Shown here: piece after piece, positions 44,115 to 53,562 of the stretch
How the letters are laid out: each line of letters starts with the position of its first letter
How positions within the stretch are numbered: position 1 is the stretch's first letter
Assembly (NCBI GenBank): GCA_035500095.1
Contig: DATJXN010000129.1
Span: forward strand, 39,411-103,410
Direction of reading: 5' to 3'
Length of the DNA stretch: 64,000 nt
DNA from: Candidatus Binataceae bacterium
GTDB lineage: Bacteria; Desulfobacterota; Binatia; Binatales; Binataceae
The notes under the pieces: generated by a model
Told to the model about the DNA's origin: nothing
The model's database searches: none
Seen by the model: only the letters and a program-made list of their open reading frames with translations
Position numbers and translations under genes: made by a program

Positions 44115-46880
44115 ATGGGAAAAAATACTTTCGGCGCGCGGCGCGCGCTTAACGTCGGCGGTCGCAAGTACACGATCTTCAGCCTCGCGGCGCTGGAGAG
44201 GCGCGGTTTTGCGCTTGCGCGCCTGCCGTATTCGATCAAGGTGATGCTCGAGAACGTGCTCCGCCGCGAAGACGGCGTGGTGGTGACGGCCGACCAGGTC
44301 GAGGCAGTCGGCAAGTGGCAGCCGCAGCCGGGCGAACGCGAGTTCTCCTTCATGCCGGCGCGCGTGCTGCTGCAGGATTTCACCGGCGTGCCCGTGGTTG
44401 CGGACATGGCCGCGATGCGCGACGCGATCAAGCGTCTCGGCGGAGATCCCTCGCGAATCAACCCGATCCAGCCCGCCGATCTGGTGATCGACCATTCCGT
44501 GCAGGTCGACAGCTTTGGCACTTCGAGATCGTTCGCGATCAACGCCGAGATGGAGTCCGAGCGCAACCGCGAACGCTACCTTTTTCTGCGCTGGGGCCAG
44601 GGCGCGTTCAACAGCTTCCGCGTGGTGCCGCCCGACACCGGAATCGTGCATCAGGTCAATCTCGAGTATCTCGCGCCGGTGGTTTTCACCTCGGCCGACG
44701 GCCAGGTCTATTCGGACACGCTGCTCGGCACCGATTCGCACACCACGATGGTTAACGGTCTCGGGGTGGTCGGATGGGGCGTCGGCGGAATCGAGGCCGA
44801 GGCGGCGATGCTCGGGCAGTCGATCCCGATGCTCATTCCGGAGGTGATCGGTTTCAGGTTTACCGGCGCGATGCGTGCGGGCGCGACGGCGACCGACCTG
44901 GTGCTCACGGTCACGCAGATGCTGCGCAAGCGCGGCGTGGTCAACAAGTTCGTCGAGTACTTCGGCGGCGGACTGGGGAGCCTGAGCGTCGCCGACCGTG
45001 CAACGCTCGGCAACATGTCGCCCGAGTATGGCGCGACGATCGGCTTTTTCCCGGTTGACGATCAGACGCTCGATTACCTGCGCCTTTCGGGGCGCGCAGA
45101 ATCGCAGGTGCGGTTGATCGAGGCCTACTGCAAGGAGCAGGGGCTGTTCCGCACCGCGGACTCGCCGGATCCGACTTTTACCGACACGCTGGAGCTCGAC
45201 CTGGGCACGGTCGAGCCGAGCATCGCCGGGCCGCGCCGCCCGCAGGACCGGGTGCGGCTGCGCGCGGCGAAGGGCGAATTCCGCCGCGAGCTCGCCAAGG
45301 AAGTCGGCAATCACAGCGGCGTCGATCCGACCGTCGTCGCGCGCTGGATAAACGAGGGTGGCGCGCCCGCAGTGGCGCCGCATCAGGCGATACCGCCCAC
45401 GGAGCTCGGGCCGCTCGCGCATCGCGTCGCCGTGACGGGCGAGGGCGGCGAACGCTTCGATCTCACGCAGGGCGCGGTGGTAATCGCCGCGATCACGAGC
45501 TGCACCAACACTTCGAATCCGTCGGTGATGCTGGGTGCGGGGCTGCTCGCGAAAAAGGCGGTCGAGCGCGGACTCGGCGTCAAGCCGTGGGTCAAGACCA
45601 GCCTCGCGCCGGGATCGAAGGTGGTTACCGACTATTTGAAGCGCGCCGGGCTTCTCGCATATTTGGAGCGCCTGCGCTTCAACCTGGTCGGCTATGGCTG
45701 CACGACCTGTATCGGCAACAGCGGCCCGATGCCCGAGGCGATCGCGGCCGCGGTCAAGCAGGGCGACCTGGTCGCCTGCGCGGTACTGAGCGGCAACCGC
45801 AACTTCGAGGGCCGCATCAACCCGGTCGTGCGCTTCAACTATCTCGCCTCGCCGCCGCTGGTGGTCGCCTACGCGATCGCGGGTACGATGGATTTCGATC
45901 CCAACCGGGATTCGCTCGGCAACGACCCCGAGGGCAATCCGGTTTACCTGCGCGACATCTGGCCCTCGACCAGCGAGCTTGCCGCGGCGGTTGCCGGTTC
46001 GATCGACTCCGCGATGTTTCGCAAGGAGTACGGGCAGGTGTTCGACGGCGACGAGCGCTGGCGCGGGCTCAAGGTGCCCGAGGGCAACCTGTTCCGCTGG
46101 GAGAAGGATTCGCTTTACGTCAAGGCGCCTCCGTTCTTCGACGGCATCGGCGCGACGCCTGCGCCCGTCTCCGACATCAAGGATGCGCGGGTACTCGCGA
46201 TGCTCGCCGACAGCGTGACGACCGATCATATCTCGCCCGCCGGCTCGATCGGGGCCGACACGCCGGCCGGTAAGTACCTGGTCGCCAATGGATGCCAGCC
46301 GCGCGATTTCAACTCTTACGGCGCGCGCCGCGGCAATCATGAGGTCATGGTGCGCGGGACATTTGCCAACATCCGCCTGCGCAACGAACTGGTGCCCGGG
46401 CTCGAAGGCGGCTTCACCGTCCATCTGCCCGACGGCGAGCGCACGACGATCTTCGAAGCCTCCGAGCGCTACCGCGCCGACGGCGTCCCGCTAATCGTAA
46501 TCGCGGGCAAGGAGTACGGCTCCGGAAGCTCGCGCGACTGGGCCGCCAAGGGCACGCTGCTGCTCGGCGTGCGCGCGGTCATCGCGGAAAGCTTCGAGCG
46601 GATCCATCGCAGCAACCTGGTCGGGATGGGCGTGCTGCCGCTGGAATTTACCGGCGGAGAGACGCGCCAGAGCCTGGAGCTCAGCGGACGCGAGAGCTAT
46701 TCGATCGAAGGGCTGGCGGCGGGCGTTACGCGGCGGCAGAGGCTCAAAGTCCGCGTCAGCGACGGCGGCCGCACGCGCGAGTTCGAGGTCTTGGCGCGGA
46801 TCGACACGCCCGAAGAGGTCGAGTACGTCCGCCACGGCGGCATCCTGCCGTACGTGCTGCGGGAACTGCTGCATGCGTGA
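44115..46880 (+). CDS. acnA: Aconitate hydratase A
   Basis: 921 residues, TCA and glyoxylate-cycle enzyme (citrate to isocitrate). The [4Fe-4S] Cys residues are in ITSCTNTSNPSVMLGAGLLA and GYGCTTCIGNSGPMP. LGTDSHTTMVNGLGVVGWGVGGIEAE and the C-terminal swivel domain with KEYGSGSSRDWAAKGT and IHRSNLVGMGVLPL are present. The length and domain order fit the AcnA/IRP branch. ATG 44115 is chosen; the 26 residues encoded from 44037 include a duplicated leader sequence. It converges on macB. Confidence 0.95.
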   Translation: MGKNTFGARRALNVGGRKYTIFSLAALERRGFALARLPYSIKVMLENVLRREDGVVVTADQVEAVGKWQPQPGEREFSFMPARVLLQDFTGVPVVADMAAMRDAIKRLGGDPSRINPIQPADLVIDHSVQVDSFGTSRSFAINAEMESERNRERYLFLRWGQGAFNSFRVVPPDTGIVHQVNLEYLAPVVFTSADGQVYSDTLLGTDSHTTMVNGLGVVGWGVGGIEAEAAMLGQSIPMLIPEVIGFRFTGAMRAGATATDLVLTVTQMLRKRGVVNKFVEYFGGGLGSLSVADRATLGNMSPEYGATIGFFPVDDQTLDYLRLSGRAESQVRLIEAYCKEQGLFRTADSPDPTFTDTLELDLGTVEPSIAGPRRPQDRVRLRAAKGEFRRELAKEVGNHSGVDPTVVARWINEGGAPAVAPHQAIPPTELGPLAHRVAVTGEGGERFDLTQGAVVIAAITSCTNTSNPSVMLGAGLLAKKAVERGLGVKPWVKTSLAPGSKVVTDYLKRAGLLAYLERLRFNLVGYGCTTCIGNSGPMPEAIAAAVKQGDLVACAVLSGNRNFEGRINPVVRFNYLASPPLVVAYAIAGTMDFDPNRDSLGNDPEGNPVYLRDIWPSTSELAAAVAGSIDSAMFRKEYGQVFDGDERWRGLKVPEGNLFRWEKDSLYVKAPPFFDGIGATPAPVSDIKDARVLAMLADSVTTDHISPAGSIGADTPAGKYLVANGCQPRDFNSYGARRGNHEVMVRGTFANIRLRNELVPGLEGGFTVHLPDGERTTIFEASERYRADGVPLIVIAGKEYGSGSSRDWAAKGTLLLGVRAVIAESFERIHRSNLVGMGVLPLEFTGGETRQSLELSGRESYSIEGLAAGVTRRQRLKVRVSDGGRTREFEVLARIDTPEEVEYVRHGGILPYVLRELLHA

Positions 46881-46886
46881 GCGGAA

Positions 46887-46941
46887 CTCGGGCAGGACTC
46901 TCGCGTGCGCATGAGGCCGCGCGTGAAGAGTCCCGGGCGAG
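46887..46941. terminator. Imperfect hairpin between convergent acnA and macB
   Basis: A perfect 7-bp stem (46895-46901 with 46927-46933), flanked outside by CTCG/CGAG (46887-46890 with 46938-46941) and inside by CGCG/CGCG, lies in the 82-base gap between the two stops. It has no T-tract on either strand; a bidirectional or Rho-assisted stop is likely. Confidence 0.45.
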
Positions 46942-46962
46942 CATCCGGCCCGGGCGCGCCGC

Positions 46963-49125
46963 TCATTCATAGCGGAGAGCGTCGATCGGATTGAGCAGCG
47001 AGGCCTGACGCGCGGGATAGTAGCCGAAAAATATTCCGACCGCGGCGGAGAAGACGAAGCTGCCGATGATCGCCGCCGGCGAGAGCAGCGTCGGCCATCC
47101 GGCGAACGCCGAAATCGCCTGCGACGCTCCGACCCCGGCCAGGATTCCGCCCGCCCCGCCGACCATCCCGAGCAGGATCGCCTCGACCAGGAACTGGAGC
47201 AGGATGTGCACGCGGCGCGCGCCGATCGCCATCCGGATGCCGATTTCACGCGTGCGCTCGGTCACCGACACCAGCAGGATGTTCATAATCCCGATACCGC
47301 CGACCAGCAGCGAAATCGAGGCCACGGTGGCGAGCAGCAGCGCCATGATCCGGCTGCTGCCTTCGGCAGCCTCGACCACCGCGCTCAGGTTGTGCACGTC
47401 GAAATCGTTGTCCTTGCCGGGCTGGATATGATGGCGGGTGTGCAGCGTCTCGGAAATCTGGTCGATCGCCTCCGGAATGAGCGCCTGGCTTTTGACCTCG
47501 ACGAAGATCAGATGCACCACCCCCGCAAGTTTTGGCGGGCTGCCGAACGGACTCATCTGGTTCGCGTCGGAACTGTAAATAGAACTCGCGGTCGGCACCG
47601 CTGCATAGGGATTCACCACGGTAGGCGTTGCCGCGCCCGAAGGGACGGCCGGCGGCGCGGCGACGCCGAGGACCTTGCGCTCGGCCGTGCTGAACGGAAT
47701 CAACACCACGTCATCCTGGTCCTGGCCCCATCCTGACTGGCCCTTGCCTTCGAGCACGCCGATCACCTGCATGTCGACGCCCTTGACCCGCACGATCGCG
47801 CCGACGGGGTCGCTGTGCTCGCCAAAAAGGTTGCGCACCACGGTCTGTCCCAGCAGGCACACGCGGGCGCCCGTGCGTTCGTCGTCTTCCTCGAGCGGCC
47901 GCCCCTCGGCCACCGTCCAGTTGCGGATCGGCAGATAGCTCGGCGTCACGCCCTGGATATTGGTGCTCCAGTTCTGATGGTTGTACTCGACCTGGGCAAT
48001 CTGCCGGTCGAGATAGCTGATGCGGGCGACCGGCCAATCATCCTTGATGAGCGCCTCGGCGTCGCCCACGGTCAGCGTCGAGACGCTGCCGCCGCCGGCG
48101 CGGACGCCGTTGGAGGTGGTGGTGCCGGGCGTCACGATCAGCAGATTGCTTCCGAGGCTTGCGATCTGCGTCTCGACCGCCTCGTTGGCGCCTTGGCCAA
48201 CCGCGACCATCGCAATCAGCGCGGCGACGCCAATGAAGATTCCGAGCATGGTGAGCGCGGAGCGCAGCTTGTTGCGCGCGAGCGCCCGGGCGGCGGCCCT
48301 GAGCGCCATCAGCACGAAGGTAAGCGGCGCGGCGTCAGACTCCGGGACAGCGCGATGGGCGAGCGGCGCGGACTTCTCCGCTTCGGCCATCAAAGCGGGC
48401 GCCGCGGCTTCGGCCGGGGCCGCCGGCGCCGCCTGCTGCGGCGTCTGCCGATGGTCTGAGATGATGAGCCCGTCGCGCAACATCACGACGCGGGCCGCAA
48501 ATGCGGCAAGCTCGGCGTCGTGCGTCACCAGCACGATGGTCAGGCCCTGGCGGTTGAGCTTTTGCAGCGTCGCCATGATTTCGAGCGAGGTCCGCGAGTC
48601 GAGGTTTCCGGTCGGCTCGTCGGCCATCAGAATCGCCGGGTTGTTGATGAGCGCGCGCGCGATCGCGACGCGCTGCTGCTGGCCGCCGGAGAGCTGATTG
48701 GGATGGCTCTGCTCGCGCCCGGCAAGGCCCAGCAGCGCAAGGACCTCGCGGGCGCGCATCGCGCCGTGCGCCGGGTCGCCCGAGTAAAAGAGCGGCAGCT
48801 CGACGTTCTCGAGCGCGCTCGTGCGCGAAAGCAGATTGAAGCTCTGGAAGACGAAGCCGATCCGCCGGCTGCGGATGCGTGCGAGATCCGGTTCGCTGAG
48901 CGAGGCGACGTCCACGCCTTCGAGCAGGTAGCGTCCGGAAGTCGGCCGGTCGAGGCATCCGATGATGTTCATCAGGGTGGACTTGCCCGAGCCCGACGCG
49001 CCCATGACCGCCACGAATTCGCCGCGCTCGATCTCCAGGCTGATGCCGCAGAGCGCACGCACCTCGAGGTCGCCGAGCTGGTAGGTTCGATGAAGATCCG
49101 AAACGCTTATGACGACGTCAGCCAT
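46963..49125 (-). CDS. macB: MacB-type ABC exporter, ATPase fused to permease
   Basis: 720 residues. The ATPase domain (1-~230) has Walker A GASGSGKST, the signature LSGGQQQR, Walker B ILMADEPTG and VTHDAEL. A Pro/Ala linker follows, then a transmembrane helix (~290), a ~330-residue periplasmic domain and three C-terminal helices (SISLLVGGIGIMNILLVSVTERTREIGIR onward), the MacB layout. The linker is longer than usual. It moves substrates from the periplasm through an outer channel. Placed 50 bases after macA on the same strand. Confidence 0.92.
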   Translation of the reverse strand: MADVVISVSDLHRTYQLGDLEVRALCGISLEIERGEFVAVMGASGSGKSTLMNIIGCLDRPTSGRYLLEGVDVASLSEPDLARIRSRRIGFVFQSFNLLSRTSALENVELPLFYSGDPAHGAMRAREVLALLGLAGREQSHPNQLSGGQQQRVAIARALINNPAILMADEPTGNLDSRTSLEIMATLQKLNRQGLTIVLVTHDAELAAFAARVVMLRDGLIISDHRQTPQQAAPAAPAEAAAPALMAEAEKSAPLAHRAVPESDAAPLTFVLMALRAAARALARNKLRSALTMLGIFIGVAALIAMVAVGQGANEAVETQIASLGSNLLIVTPGTTTSNGVRAGGGSVSTLTVGDAEALIKDDWPVARISYLDRQIAQVEYNHQNWSTNIQGVTPSYLPIRNWTVAEGRPLEEDDERTGARVCLLGQTVVRNLFGEHSDPVGAIVRVKGVDMQVIGVLEGKGQSGWGQDQDDVVLIPFSTAERKVLGVAAPPAVPSGAATPTVVNPYAAVPTASSIYSSDANQMSPFGSPPKLAGVVHLIFVEVKSQALIPEAIDQISETLHTRHHIQPGKDNDFDVHNLSAVVEAAEGSSRIMALLLATVASISLLVGGIGIMNILLVSVTERTREIGIRMAIGARRVHILLQFLVEAILLGMVGGAGGILAGVGASQAISAFAGWPTLLSPAAIIGSFVFSAAVGIFFGYYPARQASLLNPIDALRYE

Positions 49126-49175
49126 CGGTGTCGCGAGCAGGGACGGGCGAGTTTCAGCCGAAGAGACCGCACGGA

Positions 49176-50453
49176 CTAGAAATGATGCATCCCTCCGCCC
49201 ATCTGCGGCCGTGCCAGCCGCGGCTTTTTGCTATCGCCGGCGCCCGCCATCTCGTCGATGACCACCCGATCGCCGGGTTTGAGATCGCCGCTTAGGATTT
49301 CGACCGAAGTGCCGTCGTCGATGCCTCTGGCAACGCGGATTTGCCGAATCGTCTTACCGTTGAGGATCCAGAGCTCTGCTTTATGATCATCGTGACGATG
49401 CTCCTCTCTCGCGCCTTTGCCGGAGCCGCCGTTAGGCGAAAAGCGGAGAGCCTGCAGCGGCACTATGAGCACGTTTTGCTCCTCGGCCGTGATGATCTTC
49501 GCGTTGGCGGTCATCCCGGGCTTCAGCAAAAGTTCGGGGTTGGCGACGCCCAGCACGACGTCGTAAGTGACAACGTTTTGCACGGTCACCGGCGCCTGGC
49601 GCACCTGCGTGACAGTCGCGGGAAACGGATGATGGGGAAAGGCGTCAACCGTGAACTCGGCGCTCTGGCCGAGGCGTACCGGGCCGACGTCGGACTCACT
49701 GACGCTCGCGTCAACCTGCATCCGGGTAAGATCCTGCGCGATCAGGAAGAGCGTCGGGGTCTGAAAACTTGCGGCGACGGTCTGGCCGACGTCGACGTTG
49801 CGGGAAACCACCGTGCCGTCCACCGGCGAGATGATATCGGTATAGCCCAGGTTGACCTGGGCGGCGTGGAGTGAGGCTTCCTGCTGGCGGATACTGGCGC
49901 GATCGAGCTCGACCTGCGCCGCAGCCTGCTCGGCGGCGCTGCGGGCGCTATCGAGAGCGTCCTGCGTTACCACGTTATCCTTCATCAGCGCCTGGTTGCG
50001 CTCGTAGGTCAGTTGCTCGTACCTGAGGTTCGCCTGATCCTTCTTCAACTGCGCCCGTGCGTTGGCCAGACTGGCGCTCGCCTGCTCGACCGTGACCTGG
50101 TAGGGCCGTGGGTCGATCTTGGCGCAAACCTGCCCTTTTTTTACCTCGGTATTGAAGTCGCAGTAGATCTTTACGATGGGGCCCGATACGTAGGTGCCGA
50201 CCTGCACGGTCACCACCGGGTTGACCGTGCCGGTTGCGGTGACCGCGCGCACCAAGTCACCGCGCTCGACATCAGCGGTGACGTAGCTGGCCGGTGCGGG
50301 AGCGTGCTTGAGCCATAAGAGGACGATCACGACGGCGACAATTGCCGCGATCCAACTCCAGCGCCGCAGTAGCCTCCTCAAGCTATTTTCGCTTCCGACC
50401 CTTAGACAATCAGCCCAGATTGTGCGCGCCCGCCGCCCACTTTGACAAGGCAC
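49176..50453 (-). CDS. macA: MacA-type periplasmic adaptor protein
   Basis: 425 residues. A basic N-terminus and one membrane helix (IAAIVAVVIVLLWL) anchor it. VTATGTVNPVVTVQVGTYVSGPIVKIYCDFN is the lipoyl-half motif, followed by an alpha-hairpin coiled coil (~115-200), then the second lipoyl half (SPVDGTVVSRNVDVGQTV) and beta-barrel domains. A His/Asp-rich stretch REEHRHDDHK near 355 is an unusual insert. The GTG at 50453 is the only start upstream of the anchor. It forms a tripartite pump with MacB and probably an unlinked TolC-like channel. Confidence 0.88.
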   Translation of the reverse strand: MPCQSGRRARTIWADCLRVGSENSLRRLLRRWSWIAAIVAVVIVLLWLKHAPAPASYVTADVERGDLVRAVTATGTVNPVVTVQVGTYVSGPIVKIYCDFNTEVKKGQVCAKIDPRPYQVTVEQASASLANARAQLKKDQANLRYEQLTYERNQALMKDNVVTQDALDSARSAAEQAAAQVELDRASIRQQEASLHAAQVNLGYTDIISPVDGTVVSRNVDVGQTVAASFQTPTLFLIAQDLTRMQVDASVSESDVGPVRLGQSAEFTVDAFPHHPFPATVTQVRQAPVTVQNVVTYDVVLGVANPELLLKPGMTANAKIITAEEQNVLIVPLQALRFSPNGGSGKGAREEHRHDDHKAELWILNGKTIRQIRVARGIDDGTSVEILSGDLKPGDRVVIDEMAGAGDSKKPRLARPQMGGGMHHF

Positions 50454-50528
50454 CGCGTCGATGGCCCGTTCCCGACCGAGCCATCAACGCGGCGCGCTTG
50501 ATTCTATCCGGGAAGGTACTCGCGTCTG

Positions 50529-51020
50529 CTACTCCGCCTGCGGCGACGGAGCAGGTCCGTCAGAGACGTCGGTGCCGCTCTGCGCGCCGAAAGCCTGCTG
50601 GAAAATCGCATGGCGCTGTTGCTCGAGCTGCTGCATCTGGCCGAGCAGCGCCGTGGACTTGGAGGTGTTGGGGGCGCTCTTGAACACGCCCTCCCAGACC
50701 TTGTACTTCTCGACCGTCAGCGCCTGTTGCGCAGCGGCGAAGGCCGAAATCTGGCTGTCGCAGGCGCCGCCGGAAGCCAGGCAGGTGAGGAGCGCCTGAT
50801 GCGTGGTCTTCACGTTCTGGAAATCAGTCTTCAGGTTCGTATCGCCCTTGAAGGCCGCATGCATCGCTGAGTGGTCAATACCGGCCGCCTTCGCCAGCAT
50901 AAACAGATGCGCGTCGCCGCGATGACCCCCGAATCCCTGCGCGAGCGCCGCGCTGCAGGCGATCGCGAGCATCGCGCCGATCGCCACCGCCACCCGTGAA
51001 AGCTTTGTCTTTCCAACCAT
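50529..51020 (-). CDS. Small periplasmic helical protein upstream of macA
   Basis: 163 residues. The signal peptide ends at AALAQ (~28). The mature part is helical, with HLFMLAKAAGIDHSAMHAAF, a likely disulfide pair in LLTCLASGGACDSQ and a Gln-rich helix LGQMQQLEQQRHAIFQQAF. Size and position resemble CpxP/Spy-like periplasmic proteins near metal or stress efflux systems, but no signature motif is seen. GAGGTAAAGGT precedes the ATG. 75 bases before macA, same strand, so probably one operon. Confidence 0.7.
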   Translation of the reverse strand: MVGKTKLSRVAVAIGAMLAIACSAALAQGFGGHRGDAHLFMLAKAAGIDHSAMHAAFKGDTNLKTDFQNVKTTHQALLTCLASGGACDSQISAFAAAQQALTVEKYKVWEGVFKSAPNTSKSTALLGQMQQLEQQRHAIFQQAFGAQSGTDVSDGPAPSPQAE

Positions 51021-51144
51021 TTTACCTTTACCTCGCTGTTGATGCCCGTGATCCGGGCTGCCGTCACATAAGACGAAGCCGCGCGTTTGGGGTTACAACA
51101 ACCGCGCCGAGTCGCACCGGGGAGGGCCTGCTTGTTCGCCAGGA

Positions 51145-51819
51145 TCAAAGTTTCGTGATCGCTGGTTGACGCTCTCCGGTCCATCGATATTCGTAAAAGC
51201 CGCCCTGGCGGACGCCCCCGACGAGCTTGGGTCTGAAGCAAACGATACAGGTGCCGCCCCGGTCGCGGACGCTCGGGTAGATGATTCCGTTGGAGGCCTG
51301 GTCAAGTAGCCGGCGGCCAAGCCGCTGCGAGGCCTTGTAGCTGTCGGGGTTCAAGTATCTCGAGAAGCGGCTGGCGCGAACGTCATCAAAGGTGGCGTCG
51401 AAATCCGCAAGATAAGCTGCCATCTGGACGAAGGTATCGAACCAGCCGCCGATCTCGTGCAGTTCGCGCGTGCGGTTATGGATAGCCTCCGCGTGCGCGG
51501 TTCGGAGCGCGAACGCCGCATACCAGGCGCCGCGGCTTGGGTCATTGAAACGCCCGCCGGCGGGGTGAGGATGGCAAAACGCCGCCATCACGACCGTGGC
51601 CAGCGGCCGTCCCGTGAGCCATTCGTCGCCTGGAATGGTATGCAGGACGCCCAGCTCGTTACTGATTCTGTCGTTGGTCCACGCCTCTAGCTCGAAAACC
51701 GCTTCGAGGTCCTCGGCCGACGCGACGGCGTCGAAGATTCCTACCGAAGGATAGCGGCTGGGGATCAGGCGGAAGGTCGCGCGCCTTGTGACATGGGCGA
51801 GCGGCGGCTTCAGTTCCAC
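51145..51819 (-). CDS. RES-domain toxin of a RES-Xre toxin-antitoxin pair
   Basis: 224 residues. TFRLIPSRYPSVGIFDAVASAEDLEAVFELEAWTNDR and AAFCHPHPAGGRFNDPSRGAWYAAFALRTAHAEAIHN are the RES motifs (the Arg, Glu and Ser positions are present). RES toxins such as MbcT degrade NAD+ and arrest growth. The GTG at 51819 overlaps the antitoxin's last codons (GTGGAACTGA), giving translational coupling; the reading frame open further upstream is only antitoxin shadow. Antitoxin first, toxin second is the usual order. Confidence 0.88.
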   Translation of the reverse strand: MELKPPLAHVTRRATFRLIPSRYPSVGIFDAVASAEDLEAVFELEAWTNDRISNELGVLHTIPGDEWLTGRPLATVVMAAFCHPHPAGGRFNDPSRGAWYAAFALRTAHAEAIHNRTRELHEIGGWFDTFVQMAAYLADFDATFDDVRASRFSRYLNPDSYKASQRLGRRLLDQASNGIIYPSVRDRGGTCIVCFRPKLVGGVRQGGFYEYRWTGERQPAITKL

Positions 51820-52247
51820 GCGCCGCGCCGGCCGTCGAGCAAACGCCGAACCCGGTAAAGACCGTCGATACCGCCATCGATCATCAACTCGACCGGCGGC
51901 CTGCCGCCTAACAGCGGGCTTGCGTTGCGAAGCTTGACCCATTGATCCGCAAGTTCCGCCTGGGGATAGAGGATGTGGAGTGCTTTATAGATTCCGAGGA
52001 CCAGCGAAATCCTGCTCAGCATGTCGAAGGAGAGTGTGCCGATCTGGCCAGCTTTGTACTTGTGATAGGTGGAAGCGGCCGGCCATCCAAGCAGTCCGCG
52101 CTGCTGATTGACGCCGAGATTCCACGCCAGGCAGACGTTGAGAAAGCTGCGCATCGCGGGCGCGGAGAGCCGGCGGCGCACCTCCGGGTCACGGCGCTCG
52201 GGCGTCGCATCATCCAGACGTTCGCTCAGTCTTTCGGGCGCGCTCAT
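51810..52247 (-). CDS. Xre/MbcA/ParS-type antitoxin
   Basis: 145 residues. The N-terminal helical part is followed by FLNVCLAWNLGVNQQRGLLGWPAASTYHKYKAG (helix-turn-helix-like) and a C-terminal DUF2384-type domain: ISLVLGIYKALHILYP, then WVKLRNASPLLGGRPPVELMIDGGIDGLYRVRRLL. These are diagnostic of Xre-MbcA-ParS antitoxins that block RES toxins. ATG 52247 is preferred because a promoter and palindromic operator lie directly before it; ATGs at 52280 and 52307 lie within or above that promoter. Confidence 0.87.
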   Translation of the reverse strand: MSAPERLSERLDDATPERRDPEVRRRLSAPAMRSFLNVCLAWNLGVNQQRGLLGWPAASTYHKYKAGQIGTLSFDMLSRISLVLGIYKALHILYPQAELADQWVKLRNASPLLGGRPPVELMIDGGIDGLYRVRRLLDGRRGAWN

Positions 52248-52268
52248 TGGGTCGCTCTGCTTATGGAT

Positions 52269-52298
52269 ACTATAGTCCATATGTGGAGATAGCGCCAA
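52269..52298 (-). promoter_or_regulatory. Promoter and operator of the RES-Xre operon
   Basis: On the minus strand TTGGCG (52293-52298) and TATAGT (52269-52274) are separated by 18 bases, just upstream of the antitoxin ATG. An interrupted palindrome with arms CTAT/ATAG and TCCA/TGGA spans 52270-52292, covering the spacer and -10. Binding there by the antitoxin would repress its own promoter, as in other type II pairs (inference). Confidence 0.6.
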
Positions 52299-52391
52299 TC
52301 GGCGCAATTTCGTTAAAGAAACGCTTGTCTCGTTCCGATTGAGAGAAAGAACTGGCGTTAGTTATCGTCTGGGCGCGAGAGAGTCCCTCAC

Positions 52392-53474
52392 TTATGAGAT
52401 ACTTACCGCAGTGCCGGTTTTGCTTGCGACGTAACAGGTCAACAGGCGCAGCACGTCCGGCGTGACCTGGCTAATCGCCCCCGGCTGAAAGCCGACGCTT
52501 TGCGGCCCGCGCACCCGCATCATTCCGAGCATCGAGAGCCGAAGCGCCCCGGCGACGCCCTGGTAGTAGCGCAGGCGGGCCAGATTCATCGGGGCAAAGG
52601 CCTGGTAGAGCGCGAGATACAGGGCCTTGAAGACGCGGCGCAGGTTGTTCCCAGCCGCGTTGTCGCGCATCCAGCGCGGATGTTCCATCGCGCTGGTCGA
52701 GAGGATCACCGCGGTGGTGGCCGCGTCGAAGTGTCGATCGCCGATCGCGGCGTTGGCCCAATCAACTATTCCAGTTACGCGAAAGCCCTTAACCAGGACG
52801 TTTTGGGGATGGTAGTCTAGGTGGAGCAGCGACGGCGGAGCCTCGCTGAACTTCTCCGCGTCGCGCCGCAGACGCGCGAGCGCCGGAGCCAATCCCGGCA
52901 GCGGGCCCTGTTCGACGCGCACCGCGATGATGTCGAGAGTGCGCTCCAGCAGGCGTGCCGCCGCGCCCTCTCGCTCGGCCGCCGGGGTTTGCAGTGCGTC
53001 GAACGTGGCGGGCTGAATGGGCATCCGATGGAGCCGCGCCTGCGCCTGCACGAAACCGAGGAAACCCGCCGAGAAGGTCTTGAAGGCCTGCGGGAAAGAG
53101 CGAACCGCAAACAGCGGTCCGCCGCCCAGCCGTTCCATGACGAGGAAAGGTGCGCCAATCGCAGTGCCACCAGCCTCGAACAGATGGGGCTGCGGCACCG
53201 GGTACCCGACGGCCGCGAGGTGGCTGATGATGCGGTACTCCAGCGCGCCCTTGTTCGCGGCCTCGATGCTGGCATAGATGCGCAGGACGAGCGGTGCGCG
53301 AGGTTCGACGCCGGGCAGCATCGCGCTCCGCTCGCGGAGACTGAACTCGTAGAGCGTCGTTTCCCATCCGCTCGCCAGTACGCGCAAGTCCTCTACGGCC
53401 GTGTCAAAATAGACGCAGAGCGCAGCCGAGAGCGTTTCGGGCTCGGTGGGGACTTGGGCAAGGGCGTCGGGCAC
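52392..53474 (-). CDS. Aminoglycoside-phosphotransferase-fold kinase
   Basis: 360 residues. The catalytic loop LLHLDYHPQNVLV (HxDxxxxN) and metal-binding VDWANAAIG are present, and the N-lobe APLVLRIYAS carries the nucleotide-binding Lys equivalent as Arg. Members phosphorylate choline, homoserine, antibiotics or small alcohols; nothing points to one substrate. Resistance should not be assumed. The start is GTG 53474 without a good Shine-Dalgarno sequence. 144 bases of intergenic sequence separate it from the antitoxin. Confidence 0.8.
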   Translation of the reverse strand: MPDALAQVPTEPETLSAALCVYFDTAVEDLRVLASGWETTLYEFSLRERSAMLPGVEPRAPLVLRIYASIEAANKGALEYRIISHLAAVGYPVPQPHLFEAGGTAIGAPFLVMERLGGGPLFAVRSFPQAFKTFSAGFLGFVQAQARLHRMPIQPATFDALQTPAAEREGAAARLLERTLDIIAVRVEQGPLPGLAPALARLRRDAEKFSEAPPSLLHLDYHPQNVLVKGFRVTGIVDWANAAIGDRHFDAATTAVILSTSAMEHPRWMRDNAAGNNLRRVFKALYLALYQAFAPMNLARLRYYQGVAGALRLSMLGMMRVRGPQSVGFQPGAISQVTPDVLRLLTCYVASKTGTAVSIS

Positions 53475-53562
53475 GGCGAGGCGAGCCTAGTATGCGTGTC
53501 GTGCGCCGCGCAATTGGCGACCTGCGGGACCGCGATCAGCGTTAACCGCGCCGGCTCCGGCG

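Noticed and set aside
44010..46424. 804-residue antisense ORF opposite acnA
   Set aside because: Arg/Gly/His-rich translation with no domain, mirror of aconitase codons; a product of high GC at third positions.
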